A DNA stretch of 64,000 bases from the NCBI RefSeq assembly GCF_026625845.1, contig NZ_CP113066.1:2046001-2110000 (forward strand), in the 5' to 3' direction. This stretch comes from Agrococcus sp. SL85 (GTDB taxonomy: Bacteria; Actinomycetota; Actinomycetes; Actinomycetales; Microbacteriaceae). Position numbers and translations under genes: made by a program. Below, in pieces: positions 8,547 through 18,071 of this stretch; within the stretch, counting starts at the first letter, position 1, and every line of letters starts with the position of its first letter. The notes beneath the pieces are model-generated. The model did no database searches. It had not been told where the DNA came from and saw only the letters and a program-made list of their open reading frames with translations.

Positions 8547-9415
8547 GACCTGCCCCCGCGGGGGCGGGTGCGGAGGCCGTCGAGCCGGGCGCGCCACGCG
8601 TCGACGCGCGTCGGGGGCGCGAGCTCGGGACCGCCGTGCCAGCGCGCGACGCCGCGGATGCCGCGGAGCGCGTTCGCGAGCCACACCTCGCAGCCCGCGA
8701 GGTCGTCGGGCGAGGCGGCCTCCTCGACGAGCCGCACGCCGTCGATGCGCGCGACCTCGGCGAGGACGGCCGCGGTCACGGAGGGGAGGCGCACGACCTC
8801 GGCGGCGGGCACGTGCAGCGCGTCGCCGCGCCACCACAGGAGGGCCGACCAGGCGCCCTCGGCGACGCGCCCGCCGGGGGCGAGGATCGGCTCGACCGCC
8901 GTGCCGACGCGCGCGGACTCCTCGGCCTGCAGCGCAGCGAGGGCGACGAGGTCGGGCCCCTTCGTCAGCGGATGCGCGCGCGGGTCGCGCGCGGCCGTCA
9001 CGACCTCGACGGAGCGCTGCGCGGGCGGCGCGGGGCGCAGCCGCAGGCGGAGGCCCTCGGGCGTGAGGTCGACCCGCGGCGACCAGCGGCCGTCCGGCAC
9101 GACCGACGCGGCCCGACGCACGATCGAGCGCGCGTCGAGGCGGTCGCCGCCGACCGCGGCGACGGCCTCCTGGAACCGCTGCGCGTGGCGGTCGAGCGCG
9201 AGCACGCGGCCGTCGACGACGAGCCACGAGTCGGCGGCGAGCGTGCGGGCCGCCGCGGCGTCGGCGTCGTCGACCGGCTCGAGCGCCGAGCCCGTCCACG
9301 CCCATCCAGGGGTCGCCCTCGGAGCCGCGGCGTCGGCCGAGGGCGCCGCCGCGTCGGTCGCGGCGCCCTGCGCCTGCGCGGGCGCCGCGGCGGGCGGACG
9401 GGCGGGCGCGCTCAT
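8543..9415 (-). CDS. pabC: Aminotransferase class IV, probable aminodeoxychorismate lyase
   Basis: A 290-residue PLP fold-type IV protein. After an Ala/Pro-rich N-terminus the domain shows DRHAQRF, the probable PLP lysine in HPLTKGPD and the VAEGAWSALLWW segment equivalent to the family's cofactor-binding loop. Divergence from pabB, 12 bases away, supports the lyase role releasing 4-aminobenzoate for folate; branched-chain aminotransferase-like activity is the alternative. A TACGCT -10 box lies 7 bases before the ATG, suggesting leaderless translation. No pabA glutaminase is seen in the window. Confidence 0.82.
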   Translation of the reverse strand: MSAPARPPAAAPAQAQGAATDAAAPSADAAAPRATPGWAWTGSALEPVDDADAAAARTLAADSWLVVDGRVLALDRHAQRFQEAVAAVGGDRLDARSIVRRAASVVPDGRWSPRVDLTPEGLRLRLRPAPPAQRSVEVVTAARDPRAHPLTKGPDLVALAALQAEESARVGTAVEPILAPGGRVAEGAWSALLWWRGDALHVPAAEVVRLPSVTAAVLAEVARIDGVRLVEEAASPDDLAGCEVWLANALRGIRGVARWHGGPELAPPTRVDAWRARLDGLRTRPRGGRS

Positions 9416-9428
9416 AGGATCGAGCGTA
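9415..9428. promoter_or_regulatory. Divergent pabC/pabB leaderless promoter pair
   Basis: On the plus strand TAGGAT (9415-9420) is 7 bases before the pabB ATG at 9428. On the minus strand TACGCT (9428-9423) is 7 bases before the pabC ATG at 9415. Each -10 box therefore touches the other gene's start codon, and both transcripts should begin at or next to their ATG. The boxes are seen directly; promoter activity is inferred from spacing. Confidence 0.65.
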
Positions 9429-10743
9429 TGCCAGGCACCTCGGCGCCGCTCCTGCCGCACCTCGGCGCCCGCTGGGCGACCGATGTCGCGACGACCCCGG
9501 AGGCCGCCTTCGCCGCCCTCGAGGCGGCCGCCGAGGGCGGCGACGTCGTGTGGCTCGACTCCTCCTCGGAGGGCTCGCACGTCATCGGCGTGGGGGCGCA
9601 CCGCCTGCTCGTGGAGGACGGGGCCGCCCGACTCGACGGCGAGCCGATCGCCGGCGACGCGATCGCGGCGCTCGAGGGAGCCCGCTCGGCCCTGCCGGGC
9701 GCCTGGGTGGGCTGGCTCGGGTACGAGGCGGGCGTGCGGATGCTCGGGCTCGACCCTTCCGCGCCATCGCGCTTCCCCGAGGCGGCCTGGCTGCTGCTCG
9801 ACCGCTGGGTCGTGGTGGCCGAGGGCCGCGCGCGCTGCAGTCGCGTGACGGCGTCGCCTGGGCGCTGCCCACGGCGCCCGCCCCGGCCGATGGCCGGCTC
9901 GCGCCCGGGTCCGCCTCGCCCATGGACCCGCGCCTCCTCGCCTGGCGCGACGCCGACGACGCCTACGCCGCGGAGGTCGAGCGCTGCCGCGACCTCATCC
10001 GCGACGGCCACTCCTACGTGCTGTGCCTCACGACCGCGATCGAGGCCCCGCCGATCGATGCGATCGCGACCCACGCGCGCCTCCGCGCCGCGAGCCCCGT
10101 GCACCACGGCGGGCTGCTGCGCATCAGCGGCACGACGCTCTCGAGCGCGAGCCCCGAGACCTTCCTGCGGGTCGAGGGCGGCACGGCCACGACGCGGCCC
10201 ATCAAGGGCACGCGGCGCCGCGGGGCGGCCGACGACGCGGCGCTCGCGCGCGAGCTGCACGAGAGCGTGAAGGAGCGCGCCGAGAACGTCATGATCGTCG
10301 ACCTCTGCCGCAACGACCTCCAGCGCGTGTGCGAGCCGGGCTCGGTGGCGGTGACGAGCCTGCTGGCGATCGAGAGCTACCCGACGGTGCACCAGCTCGT
10401 CTCGACCGTCGAGGGGCGCCTGCTGCCGGGGCTGGGCCCGCTCGACGCGGCGCGGGCGCTCTTCCCCGCGGGCTCGATGACGGGCGCGCCCAAGCGCCGC
10501 ACGGTCGAGCTGCTCGCCGAGCTCGAGGGCGCGCCGCGAGGCGTCTACTCGGGATGCTTCGGCGTCGTCGCGGGGGAGGCCTGCCAGCTCGCGATGGTGA
10601 TCCGCTCGGTCGTCTCGGACGCGAGGGGCACGCACATCGGCGTCGGCGGCGGCATCACGGCGCTCTCGGAGCCGGCAGCCGAGGTCGAGGAGCTGCACGT
10701 GAAGGCCGCGGCCCTCCTCGCCTCCCTCGTCCCCGCCTCCTGA
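9428..10743 (+). pseudogene. pabB: Aminodeoxychorismate synthase component I, frameshifted
   Basis: Adds ammonia to chorismate for 4-aminobenzoate (folate). Residues 1 to about 135 (MPGTSAPLL through LLLDRWVVVAEGRA) are in one frame and the chorismate-binding domain in another. The shift falls in the GC-dinucleotide run near 9829-9838; adding one base restores the frame, and 1316 bases is one short of 439 codons. The catalytic half has the expected motifs: PIKGTRRRG (the Lys typical of aminodeoxychorismate rather than anthranilate synthase), SVKERAENVMIVDLCRND, YPTVHQLVSTVEG and GSMTGAPK. Sequencing error in the repeat is a strong alternative to true inactivation. Confidence 0.85.
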
Positions 10744-10796
10744 CTCGATCCGCTGGACCGCTCGCCGATCCGGCTGTGGTCACCTGCGGCCCCGCC

Positions 10797-10849
10797 TGTG
10801 GTCGCTTCGCGTCCACCGCAGGCCTGCCGGAGGGCGCGAACCGACCACA
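10797..10849. terminator. Long inverted repeat between convergent pabB and SRPBCC genes
   Basis: TGTGGTCGCTTCGCG (10797-10811) pairs with CGCGAACCGACCACA (10835-10849) with one mismatch, and the loop contains the palindrome GCAGGCCTGC. Another TGTGGTC copy lies 22 bases upstream at 10775. Position between two facing genes suggests a bidirectional terminator, although there is no U-tract. Confidence 0.6.
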
Positions 10850-10864
10850 CCCGGGCCGCGCGGC

Positions 10865-11335
10865 TCAGGCAGCGAGGCCCTCCGCGAGCTCCACGAGCTC
10901 GTCGAGCTCCACCGTCCAGCCGGCCGCGAGCGCGCGCAGCGCCTCGCGCTTCGAGGCGTCGTCGCCCTCGAGCGGGAACCCCGACTCCACGAGGTGCACC
11001 TGCGTCGCGCCGTGGAGCTCCTGCAGGTCGATCTCGACGACCGAGGCGCGGTCCGAGAGGATGCCCTCCGCCCACGAGAACGCCACGCGGCGCTCGGGCT
11101 CCACCGCGAGGAAGCGGGCGGCGAGCACCACCTCGCCCGTCCAGGCGAAGCGGCCCGTCGCGCCCTCCACGACGCCCTCCGGGAACGCGGCGATGTCGCC
11201 GAGCCAGCGCGCCAGGAGGTCCGGCTCCGTCAGGCAGCGCCACACGGCCGAGCAGGGCGCGTCGACCGAGACGATGCGCGTGACCCGCGCCGCGGGCACG
11301 TCGACGGTCGCGGGCGGGTTCTCGAACTCCGGCAC
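10865..11335 (-). CDS. SRPBCC / AHSA1-like domain protein
   Basis: A 156-residue protein with the START-like SRPBCC fold of the Aha1 C-terminal (AHSA1) family: TRIVSVDAPCSAVWRCLTEPDLLARWLGD at the N-terminus, then strands including FAWTGEV and RRVAFSWAEG, and a long C-terminal helix. Such proteins bind hydrophobic ligands and are often of unknown role. The frame opens earlier at 11386, but GTG at 11335 has GGGAGGT at 11347-11341 at good spacing. Stand-alone gene between pabB and leuS. Confidence 0.82.
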   Translation of the reverse strand: MPEFENPPATVDVPAARVTRIVSVDAPCSAVWRCLTEPDLLARWLGDIAAFPEGVVEGATGRFAWTGEVVLAARFLAVEPERRVAFSWAEGILSDRASVVEIDLQELHGATQVHLVESGFPLEGDDASKREALRALAAGWTVELDELVELAEGLAA

Positions 11336-11408
11336 CGACGACCTCCCCTCGGTGTGCGCGACGGCTCTGGCACTCGATCCTGCCACGCCCCCGAGGCTCG
11401 CGCCGCCG

Positions 11409-11414
11409 TAGGAT
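11409..11414 (+). promoter_or_regulatory. Probable leuS -10 box
   Basis: TAGGAT lies 48 bases before the chosen leuS start, giving a short leader of about 40 bases with AGGAG before GTG. The leader is too short for a T-box riboswitch. Confidence 0.45.
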
Positions 11415-11461
11415 GGTGAGTCGTCGTGCCGCCTCCGGCCGACGTCATCCAGGAGCTACGC

Positions 11462-14005
11462 GTGACCGACGAGACCTACGACTTCGCCCGCATCCAGCAG
11501 CGGTGGCTGCCCGTGTGGGACAGCATCCGACCCTTCGCGACCGACGACGAGACGGATGCGCGCCCGCGCAAGTACGTGCTCGACATGTTCCCGTACCCCT
11601 CCGGCGACCTCCACATGGGGCACGCGGAGTCGTACGCGTACGGCGACGTGCTCGCGCGCTACTGGCGCCAGCAGGGCTTCAACGTGCTGCACCCCATCGG
11701 CTGGGACTCCTTCGGGCTGCCCGCCGAGAACGCCGCCATCAAGCGCGGCATCGACCCGAAGGCGTGGACGCTCGACAACATCGAGCAGCACAAGCGCTCG
11801 ATGCGGCTCTACGCGACGGCGTTCGACTGGGACCGCATCCTGCACACGAGCGACCCCGGCTACTACAAGTGGAACCAGTGGCTCTTCCTCGAGCTGCACA
11901 AGGCGGGCCTGGCCTACCGCAAGCCCTCGAACGTCAACTGGTGCCCCAAGGACCAGACGGTGCTCGCGAACGAGCAGGTCGTCGACGGCCTCTGCGAGCG
12001 CTGCGACACCCCCGTGGTGAAGAAGAAGCTCACCCAGTGGTACTTCAAGATCACCGAGTACGCCGACCGCCTGCTCGACGACCTCAACCAGCTCGAGGGC
12101 CGCTGGCCCGAGAAGGTGCTGCGCATGCAGCGCAACTGGATCGGCCGCTCCGAGGGCGCGGAGGTGGAGTTCGAGATCGAGGGCCGCAGCGCCCGCGTGC
12201 CCGTCTTCACGACCCGCCCCGACACCCTCCACGGCGCCACCTTCCTCGTCGTCGCGCCCGACTCCGACCTCGCCGCCGAGCTCGCGGCCGGGGCCGAGGA
12301 CGCGGCCGTGCGGATGCGCTTCCAGGACTACCTGGAGCAGGTGGGCCGCATGACCGAGATCGACCGGCAGAACGCCGAGCGCCCGAAGACGGGCGTCGAG
12401 CTCGGCCGCTTCGCGATCCATCCGCTCACGGGCGAGCGCCTGCCGATCTGGGCCGCCGACTACGTGCTCGCCGACTACGGCCACGGCGCCGTGATGGCCG
12501 TGCCCGCGCACGACCAGCGCGACCTCGACTTCGCGCGCGCCTTCGACCTCCCGGTCAAGGTCGTGGTCGACACGAACGCGCCAGTCACGGGCGTCATGCC
12601 GATGATCCCGCTCGACGACGACGGCAACGCGATCTGGCCCGAGGAGGCGCCGGCGCTCGACCCGGCCACGACCGGCGAGGCGCTCACGGGCGACGGCCGC
12701 CTCATCAACTCGGGCGAGCTCGACGGCCTCTCGAAGGCGCACGCGATCGGCCGCATGATCCAGCTGCTCGAGGCGAAGGGCGTCGGCCGCGCGGCCAAGA
12801 CCTACCGCCTGCGCGACTGGCTCATCTCGCGCCAGCGCTACTGGGGCACGCCCATCCCGATCATCCACACCGCCGACGGGCAGGAGGTGCCGGTGCCGCT
12901 CGAGCAGCTGCCCGTGGTGCTGCCCGAGGCCGAGGGCCTCGACCTGACGCCCAAGGGCGCGAGCCCCCTGGGCGCGGCCGAGGAGTGGGCCACGGTGCCC
13001 TCGCCGATCGACGGCACCCCCGCGCGCCGCGACCCGGACACGATGGACACGTTCGTCGACTCGTCCTGGTACTTCCTGCGCTTCCTCAGCCCGAACGACG
13101 ACACGCAGGCGTTCGACAAGCGCGAGGTGGACCGCTGGGCGCCCGTCGACCGCTACGTCGGCGGCGTCGAGCACGCGATCCTCCACCTGCTGTACGCGCG
13201 CTTCATCACGAAGGTGCTCTTCGACCTCGGCCACGTGTCGTTCACGGAGCCCTTCGAGTCGCTGCTCAACCAGGGCATGGTGATCCTCGACGGCGGCAAG
13301 ATGTCGAAGTCGAAGGGCAACCTCGTCACGCTCTCGGAGGAGCTCGACCGCTTCGGCGTCGACGCGATCCGCGTGACGATGTCGTTCGCGGGCCCGCCCG
13401 AGGACGACATCGACTGGAAGGACGTCAGCCCCGCCGGCGCCCAGAAGTTCCTGGCGCGCGCGTGGCGGCTCTCGAACGAGGCGCTCGCGAAGCCCGGCAC
13501 CGACCCGAAGGGCGGCGACCGGGGCCTGCGCCGCGAGACGCACCGCTTCCTCGCGGATGCGCCGGGCCTCGTGGAGTCGCTGAAGTTCAACGTCGTCGTC
13601 GCGCGCCTGATGGAGCTCGTGAACGCCACCCGCAAGGCCGTCGACGGCACCGTGGGCGCGGGGGATCCGGCCGTCCGCGAGGCGGTCGAGACGATCGCGC
13701 TGGGGCTGTCGCTCTTCGCTCCGTACACGGCCGAGGACATGTGGGCGAACCTGGGCTTCGAGCCCTCGGTCGCGAACGCCGGCTGGCGGAAGGCCGACCG
13801 CTCGCTGCTCGTGGAGCAGACCGTCACCGCCGTCGTGCAGGTGAACGGCAAGGTGCGCGACCGCCTCGAGGTGGCCGCCGACATCGACGCCGACGAGCTC
13901 GAGCGCCTCGCGCGCGCCCTGCCGGGCGTGGCGCGCACGGTGGGCGACTCGGAGGTGCGGCACGCGATCGTGCGCGCGCCGCGGCTCGTGAACCTCGTGG
14001 TCTGA
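11462..14005 (+). CDS. leuS: Leucyl-tRNA synthetase
   Basis: Charges tRNA-Leu. The 847-residue class I synthetase has the HIGH-type motif HMGH at residues 51-54 within [15 protein letters not shown], the tRNA-binding and editing (CP1) region in the middle, and KMSKS at about residues 613-617. The C-terminal anticodon-binding domain is complete and ends near [10 protein letters not shown]. The frame opens at GTG 11426, but GTG 11462 is preferred because CAGGAG is 7 bases upstream. A strong hairpin at 14025-14054 follows. Confidence 0.97.
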   Translation: MTDETYDFARIQQRWLPVWDSIRPFATDDETDARPRKYVLDMFPYPSGDLHMGHAESYAYGDVLARYWRQQGFNVLHPIGWDSFGLPAENAAIKRGIDPKAWTLDNIEQHKRSMRLYATAFDWDRILHTSDPGYYKWNQWLFLELHKAGLAYRKPSNVNWCPKDQTVLANEQVVDGLCERCDTPVVKKKLTQWYFKITEYADRLLDDLNQLEGRWPEKVLRMQRNWIGRSEGAEVEFEIEGRSARVPVFTTRPDTLHGATFLVVAPDSDLAAELAAGAEDAAVRMRFQDYLEQVGRMTEIDRQNAERPKTGVELGRFAIHPLTGERLPIWAADYVLADYGHGAVMAVPAHDQRDLDFARAFDLPVKVVVDTNAPVTGVMPMIPLDDDGNAIWPEEAPALDPATTGEALTGDGRLINSGELDGLSKAHAIGRMIQLLEAKGVGRAAKTYRLRDWLISRQRYWGTPIPIIHTADGQEVPVPLEQLPVVLPEAEGLDLTPKGASPLGAAEEWATVPSPIDGTPARRDPDTMDTFVDSSWYFLRFLSPNDDTQAFDKREVDRWAPVDRYVGGVEHAILHLLYARFITKVLFDLGHVSFTEPFESLLNQGMVILDGGKMSKSKGNLVTLSEELDRFGVDAIRVTMSFAGPPEDDIDWKDVSPAGAQKFLARAWRLSNEALAKPGTDPKGGDRGLRRETHRFLADAPGLVESLKFNVVVARLMELVNATRKAVDGTVGAGDPAVREAVETIALGLSLFAPYTAEDMWANLGFEPSVANAGWRKADRSLLVEQTVTAVVQVNGKVRDRLEVAADIDADELERLARALPGVARTVGDSEVRHAIVRAPRLVNLVV

Positions 14006-14024
14006 GGCGCTTCTCCACACGCTC

Positions 14025-14054
14025 GCGCCCCGTCTGCTCCGGCAGGCGGGGCGC
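14025..14054 (+). terminator. Hairpin terminator after leuS
   Basis: GCGCCCCG-T-CTG and CAG-G-CGGGGCGC form a 12-bp stem with one G-U pair and a 6-base loop, starting 20 bases after the leuS stop. No U-run follows, as is common at this GC content. Its 3' edge abuts the comEA promoter. Confidence 0.7.
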
Positions 14055-14059
14055 GGCCG

Positions 14060-14065
14060 TACGGT
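14060..14065 (+). promoter_or_regulatory. comEA leaderless promoter (-10)
   Basis: TACGGT with exactly 7 bases to the comEA GTG, the geometry repeated before many genes in this window. Confidence 0.5.
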
Positions 14066-14072
14066 CGCCCGC

Positions 14073-14675
14073 GTGGTCGGAGCGGCATCGGGGTTCGGGG
14101 GCGAGGGCGGCTCGCGCTGGCGGTTGGGCGCGGGCGCGGCCGTCGTGCTCGTGCTCGGCGCGGTCGCGGGCGGTGTCGTGCAGCAGGTGGCCCAGGACGT
14201 CGCGCCGCCGCCCGTCGCCGTCTCGGCCGCGCCGGCCGTGACCTCCGCGGCCTCCTTGATCGTCGACGTGCAGGGCGCCGTGGCCTCGCCGGGCGTCTAC
14301 ACGCTGCCCGAGGGCGCTCGGGTGCTCGACGCGATCGCCCGTGCCGGGGGAGCGGCGGAGGGCGCGGCGCCCGGCGGCCTGAACCTCGCGCGGCCTGTCG
14401 TCGACGGCGAGCAGCTGCTCGTGCCGACCGAGGAGGAGGCGGCGGCGGGTGCGGCGGGCACGCCGGCGATGGGCGGGCCCGGTGGGCTCGTCTCGCTCAA
14501 CCGCGCCGACGCCGCGACGCTCGAGACCCTGCCGCGCGTGGGCCCGGCGCTGGCCGGCGCGATCCTCGCCCACAGGGAGGAGCACGGCCCCTTCACCGAC
14601 GTCGCGCAGCTCGACGACGTGCCCGGGATCGGCCCGGCGCTGCTCGCGCAGCTGACGCCGCTCGTGACGCTCTGA
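14073..14675 (+). CDS. comEA: ComEA family competence DNA-binding protein
   Basis: A 200-residue membrane-anchored protein: one transmembrane helix at about residues 20-45, an SLBB domain (LIVDVQGAVASPGVYTLPEG) and tandem helix-hairpin-helix motifs (SLNRADAATLETLPRVGPALA and DVPGIGPALLAQL) that bind double-stranded DNA. In transformable bacteria it hands external DNA to ComEC, which follows 3 bases downstream, so the pair is one operon. Natural competence in this lineage is not established; the genes may be conserved for nutrient DNA uptake. Confidence 0.92.
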   Translation: MVGAASGFGGEGGSRWRLGAGAAVVLVLGAVAGGVVQQVAQDVAPPPVAVSAAPAVTSAASLIVDVQGAVASPGVYTLPEGARVLDAIARAGGAAEGAAPGGLNLARPVVDGEQLLVPTEEEAAAGAAGTPAMGGPGGLVSLNRADAATLETLPRVGPALAGAILAHREEHGPFTDVAQLDDVPGIGPALLAQLTPLVTL

Positions 14676-14678
14676 GCC

Positions 14679-16907
14679 GTGCACGACCTCCGGCTCGCGA
14701 TCCCCGTGGGCGTGGCGTGGGCGGTGCTCGCCGTGCTGACGACCACGGGCCACCTGGGCGTCGGCGCGATCGCGGCGGCGCCCGTGGCGGTCGTCATGCT
14801 GATCGGCGCGTCGTGGCTGCCGGAGCGGGCCGCGTCGGGCGTGCGGCTCGGCGCGGTCGGCGTCGCGCTCTCGGCGGCGCTGCTCGCCGGCGCGGTGGGC
14901 GCCGCGGAGGCCGGGCTCGATGCCTGCGATCAGCTGACGCTCGTGCTGCTCGGGGAGGCACCGCCGGCCGAGGTGGTGGTCGTCGGGTGCGACGGCGCCG
15001 GGGCGGTGCGGTCCGCGATGCTGCTGCGCGCGCCGGAGGCCGTCGACGGCGCCGCGCTCGCGATCGGCGCGACCGCCGTCGGCTCCTGCGACGCGTGGCT
15101 CGACGGCGCGCGGTGGCTGCTCGCGTGCGACGCGCTCGAGGTGGGGGAGCCCGAGGCGTGGGCGGCGTGGGCGAGCCCGCTGCGCGACGGGCTGCTCGCG
15201 GCCTCCGCGTCGCTGCCCGGTGGCGGCGGCGAGCTCGTGCCGGGGCTGTCGATCGGCGACACCCGGCGGCTCTCACCCGGGCTCGAGGCGGCGATGCTGG
15301 AGACGGGCCTCAGCCACCTCACCGCCGTCTCCGGCGCCAACTGCGTCATCGTGGTCGGGGCCGCGTTCCAGGGGATGGCGGCGCTCGGCGCGCCTCGCTG
15401 GGCGCGGGTGCTCGTCGCGGCCGCCTCGCTCGCGGGCTTCGCGCTGCTCGTCACGCCGGAGCCGAGCGTCGTCCGCGCGGGCGCGATGGCGGCGATCGCG
15501 CTGCTGGGCATCGCGACGGGGCGCCGCACGGGCGCGCTCGCGCTCCTCGCGCTCGCCGTGCTGGTCGTGCTCGCGGTGCAGCCGCACCTCGCCACGAGCC
15601 CCGGCTTCGCGCTCTCGGCCCTCGCCACCTGCGGCCTCGTCGTGCATGCGGCACCCATCGCCCGCGCGCTCGCCCGCTGGCTGCCGATGCCGCTCGCTGC
15701 GCTCATCGCGGTGCCGACGGCCGCGCAGCTGTGGTGCCTGCCCGTGCTCGTCGTGCTCGATGCGCAGGTGAGCCTCGTCGCGGTGCTCGCCAACCTCCTC
15801 GCCGGCCCCGCCGCGCCGATCGCGACGATCGCGGGCCTCGCCGTGTGCCTCGCGGCGCCGCTCGCGCCCGGCGTCGCCGCAGCGCTTGCCTGGATCGCGT
15901 GGGTGCCGGCCGCGTGGATCGCGGGGGTCGCGGAGGCCTCGCGCACGCTGCCCGCCGCGCAGGCGCCCTGGCCCGCGGCGCCGTGGGGCGCGGTCGCCGC
16001 CGCCGCGGTGCTCGCCGCGATCGTGCTCGGGCACGCGCGCGGGCGACTGCTGCGCGGCGCCGCGATCGCGACGGCGATCGGCGTGGTCGCCTCCGGCACC
16101 GCCGCGCTGCCCGGCCTCCGGATGGGTGCGGTCTCCGACTGGCGCATCGCGCAGTGCGACGTCGGGCAGGGGAGCGCGACGCTCGTGCGCGAGGGCGGCG
16201 CGACCGTGCTCGTCGACGTCGGGCCGGACCCGGCGCCCCTCGCTGCCTGCCTCCGGATGCTCGGCGTCGCCCGCGTCGACCTGCTCGTGCTCACGCACTT
16301 CGACCGCGACCACGTGGGCGGCGTCGACGCGGTCGTCGGTCGCGTCGGGGCGGTGGTGCACGGGCCGCTCGACGAGCGCGCGGCTCCGGTGACGGAGGCG
16401 CTCGCCGCGGGCGGCGCGACCGCGGCCGAGGCCGATCGCGGCGACGCCTGGCACGTCGGCGCGATCCGGGTGGAGGCGCTGTGGCCGACGGGTCAGGACG
16501 AGCCCGGCAACGACGCGAGCGTCGCCGTCGCGCTCGACCTGCCCGGCGAGGGCCTCGAGCTCGTCGTGCTCGGCGACCTCGGGGCGGAGGCGCAGGCGAG
16601 GCTGCTGCGCGAGGGCGCCCCGCGGGCCCGGGTCGTGGTGGCGGCCCACCACGGCTCCGCCGACCAGCTGCAGGCGCTCTACGGGGCGATCGGCGCATCC
16701 GTCGGGCTCGTGGGCGTCGGGCCCAACGACTACGGGCACCCGACCGGCGAGGCGCTCCGCATCCTCCGTGACACCGGCGCCGAGCCGCTGCGCACCGACG
16801 AGCGCGGCACGATCGCGCTCGAGCTGTCGCCCGAGGGCGTGCGTGTGTGGTCGGAGCGCGAGCCGTCGGGGCCACCAGGATCGGGCGACGTCGGCGGCCC
16901 GCCCTAG
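14679..16907 (+). CDS. comEC: ComEC/Rec2 DNA uptake channel
   Basis: A 742-residue polytopic membrane protein. N-terminal hydrophobic helices and a soluble OB-like loop are followed by the Competence core (LSHLTAVSGANCVIVV, about residues 208-223), more helices, and a C-terminal metallo-beta-lactamase domain with THFDRDHVGG (His540 region) and AHHGS. The channel admits single-stranded DNA; the C-terminal domain is thought to be the nuclease that degrades the other strand. GTG start, tightly coupled to comEA. Both domains appear intact. Confidence 0.94.
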   Translation: MHDLRLAIPVGVAWAVLAVLTTTGHLGVGAIAAAPVAVVMLIGASWLPERAASGVRLGAVGVALSAALLAGAVGAAEAGLDACDQLTLVLLGEAPPAEVVVVGCDGAGAVRSAMLLRAPEAVDGAALAIGATAVGSCDAWLDGARWLLACDALEVGEPEAWAAWASPLRDGLLAASASLPGGGGELVPGLSIGDTRRLSPGLEAAMLETGLSHLTAVSGANCVIVVGAAFQGMAALGAPRWARVLVAAASLAGFALLVTPEPSVVRAGAMAAIALLGIATGRRTGALALLALAVLVVLAVQPHLATSPGFALSALATCGLVVHAAPIARALARWLPMPLAALIAVPTAAQLWCLPVLVVLDAQVSLVAVLANLLAGPAAPIATIAGLAVCLAAPLAPGVAAALAWIAWVPAAWIAGVAEASRTLPAAQAPWPAAPWGAVAAAAVLAAIVLGHARGRLLRGAAIATAIGVVASGTAALPGLRMGAVSDWRIAQCDVGQGSATLVREGGATVLVDVGPDPAPLAACLRMLGVARVDLLVLTHFDRDHVGGVDAVVGRVGAVVHGPLDERAAPVTEALAAGGATAAEADRGDAWHVGAIRVEALWPTGQDEPGNDASVAVALDLPGEGLELVVLGDLGAEAQARLLREGAPRARVVVAAHHGSADQLQALYGAIGASVGLVGVGPNDYGHPTGEALRILRDTGAEPLRTDERGTIALELSPEGVRVWSEREPSGPPGSGDVGGPP

Positions 16908-16910
16908 GCT
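16905..16910 (+). promoter_or_regulatory. holA leaderless promoter (-10)
   Basis: TAGGCT overlaps the comEC stop codon (TAG) and lies 6 bases before the holA ATG. Confidence 0.5.
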
Positions 16911-16916
16911 GGAGGC

Positions 16917-18071
16917 ATGGCGGCGGCGAGCATCCCGAAGATCGGGTGGGACCAGATCTCGCCCGCGCCCGTCGTGCTCGTGTTCGGCAAGGAGGGCTTC
17001 CTCGCCGATCGCGCCGTGCAGCGCCTCAGGGCGCTGCTGCTGCAGGAGGATCCGGAACTCGAGGTCAGCGACCTCGATGCCGGCCAGTACAGCGACGGCG
17101 CGCTCGAGCTGCTCGCGAGCCCGTCGCTGTTCGACGAGCCGCGCCTCATCCGCGTCGCGAACGGCGTGAAGGCCACCGACGCCTTCATCGAGGACGGCCT
17201 GCGCTACCTGCAGGCGCCCGTCGACGGCACGACGCTCATCATCCGCCACGACGGGTCCACGGTGCGCGGCAAGAAGCTGCTCGACGCGATCCGCAGGACG
17301 CCCGGCGCGCTCGAGGTCGTCTGCCAGCCGCTCGGCCGCGGCGACATGATCCCCTTCGCGCGCAACGAGCTGCGGCTGCTCGAGCGCGACGCGACGCCCG
17401 GCGCCATCGCGGCGCTCGTGGACGCCTTCGCGAGCGACATCGCCGAGCTCGCGAGCGCGATCCGCCAGGTGGCGGTCGACACGGAGGGGCAGATCACCGA
17501 GCAGACGGTGCGCACCTACTACGCCGGCCGCGTCGAGACCACGGCCTTCGCGGTCGTCGACGCCGTCATCGCCGGCGATGTCGCACGTGCGCTCGTCACC
17601 CTCCGCCAGGCGGTCGCGACGGGCGCCGATCCCGTGCCGATCGTCGCCGCGTTCGCCATGCGGTTCCGGCAGCTCGCGAAGGTCTCGGGCGCACAGGGCG
17701 GCGACGGCCAGGCGGCGCGCGCGCTCGGCATGCAGGAGTGGCAGCTGCGGAACGCCCGCCGCGACCTGCGCGGCTACACCGACGCCACGCTCTGCGACGC
17801 GATCGAGCAGATCGCCGTCGCCGACGCGGCCGTCAAGGGCGCCGAGCGCAGCCCCGCCCACGCGGTCGAGCGCCTCGTGCGGCAGGCTCGCCGCCCGCGC
17901 GGCCTGACCCCGCCGGCGCACCCCCGACCTGCCCGCGGGCGACGCGTCCGCGATCGATCGGCGACTCCGGCCACCGTGCGGCGCCCCCTGCCCCCGATTG
18001 GCGACCTCTGCCACCGATTGGTGCTATCTGCCATCGACTGGCGCCTTCTCGTCGACTGTGGCGCCGTTTGA
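16917..18071 (+). CDS. holA: DNA polymerase III subunit delta, with odd C-terminal extension
   Basis: Clamp-loader delta subunit that opens the beta clamp. Residues 1 to about 325 match HolA: VLVFGKEGFLADRAV at the start, a RuvA-like helical middle and a C-terminal AFAMRFRQLAKV ... EWQLRNARRDL region. The family usually ends soon after AVERLVRQARR. Here the frame runs on for about 55 residues rich in Arg and Pro, reading the 20-bp repeat array. A stop in the next frame at 17905-17907 would give 329 residues, a normal length, if one base in the CGCCGCCCGCGC run is extra, so a frameshift near 17890-17900 is likely. Function certain, 3' end uncertain. Confidence 0.88.
   Translation: MAAASIPKIGWDQISPAPVVLVFGKEGFLADRAVQRLRALLLQEDPELEVSDLDAGQYSDGALELLASPSLFDEPRLIRVANGVKATDAFIEDGLRYLQAPVDGTTLIIRHDGSTVRGKKLLDAIRRTPGALEVVCQPLGRGDMIPFARNELRLLERDATPGAIAALVDAFASDIAELASAIRQVAVDTEGQITEQTVRTYYAGRVETTAFAVVDAVIAGDVARALVTLRQAVATGADPVPIVAAFAMRFRQLAKVSGAQGGDGQAARALGMQEWQLRNARRDLRGYTDATLCDAIEQIAVADAAVKGAERSPAHAVERLVRQARRPRGLTPPAHPRPARGRRVRDRSATPATVRRPLPPIGDLCHRLVLSAIDWRLLVDCGAV

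Noticed and set aside
11409..11461. T-box or other riboswitch before leuS
   Set aside because: The leader is about 40 bases, with no room for a T-box stem and specifier loop.
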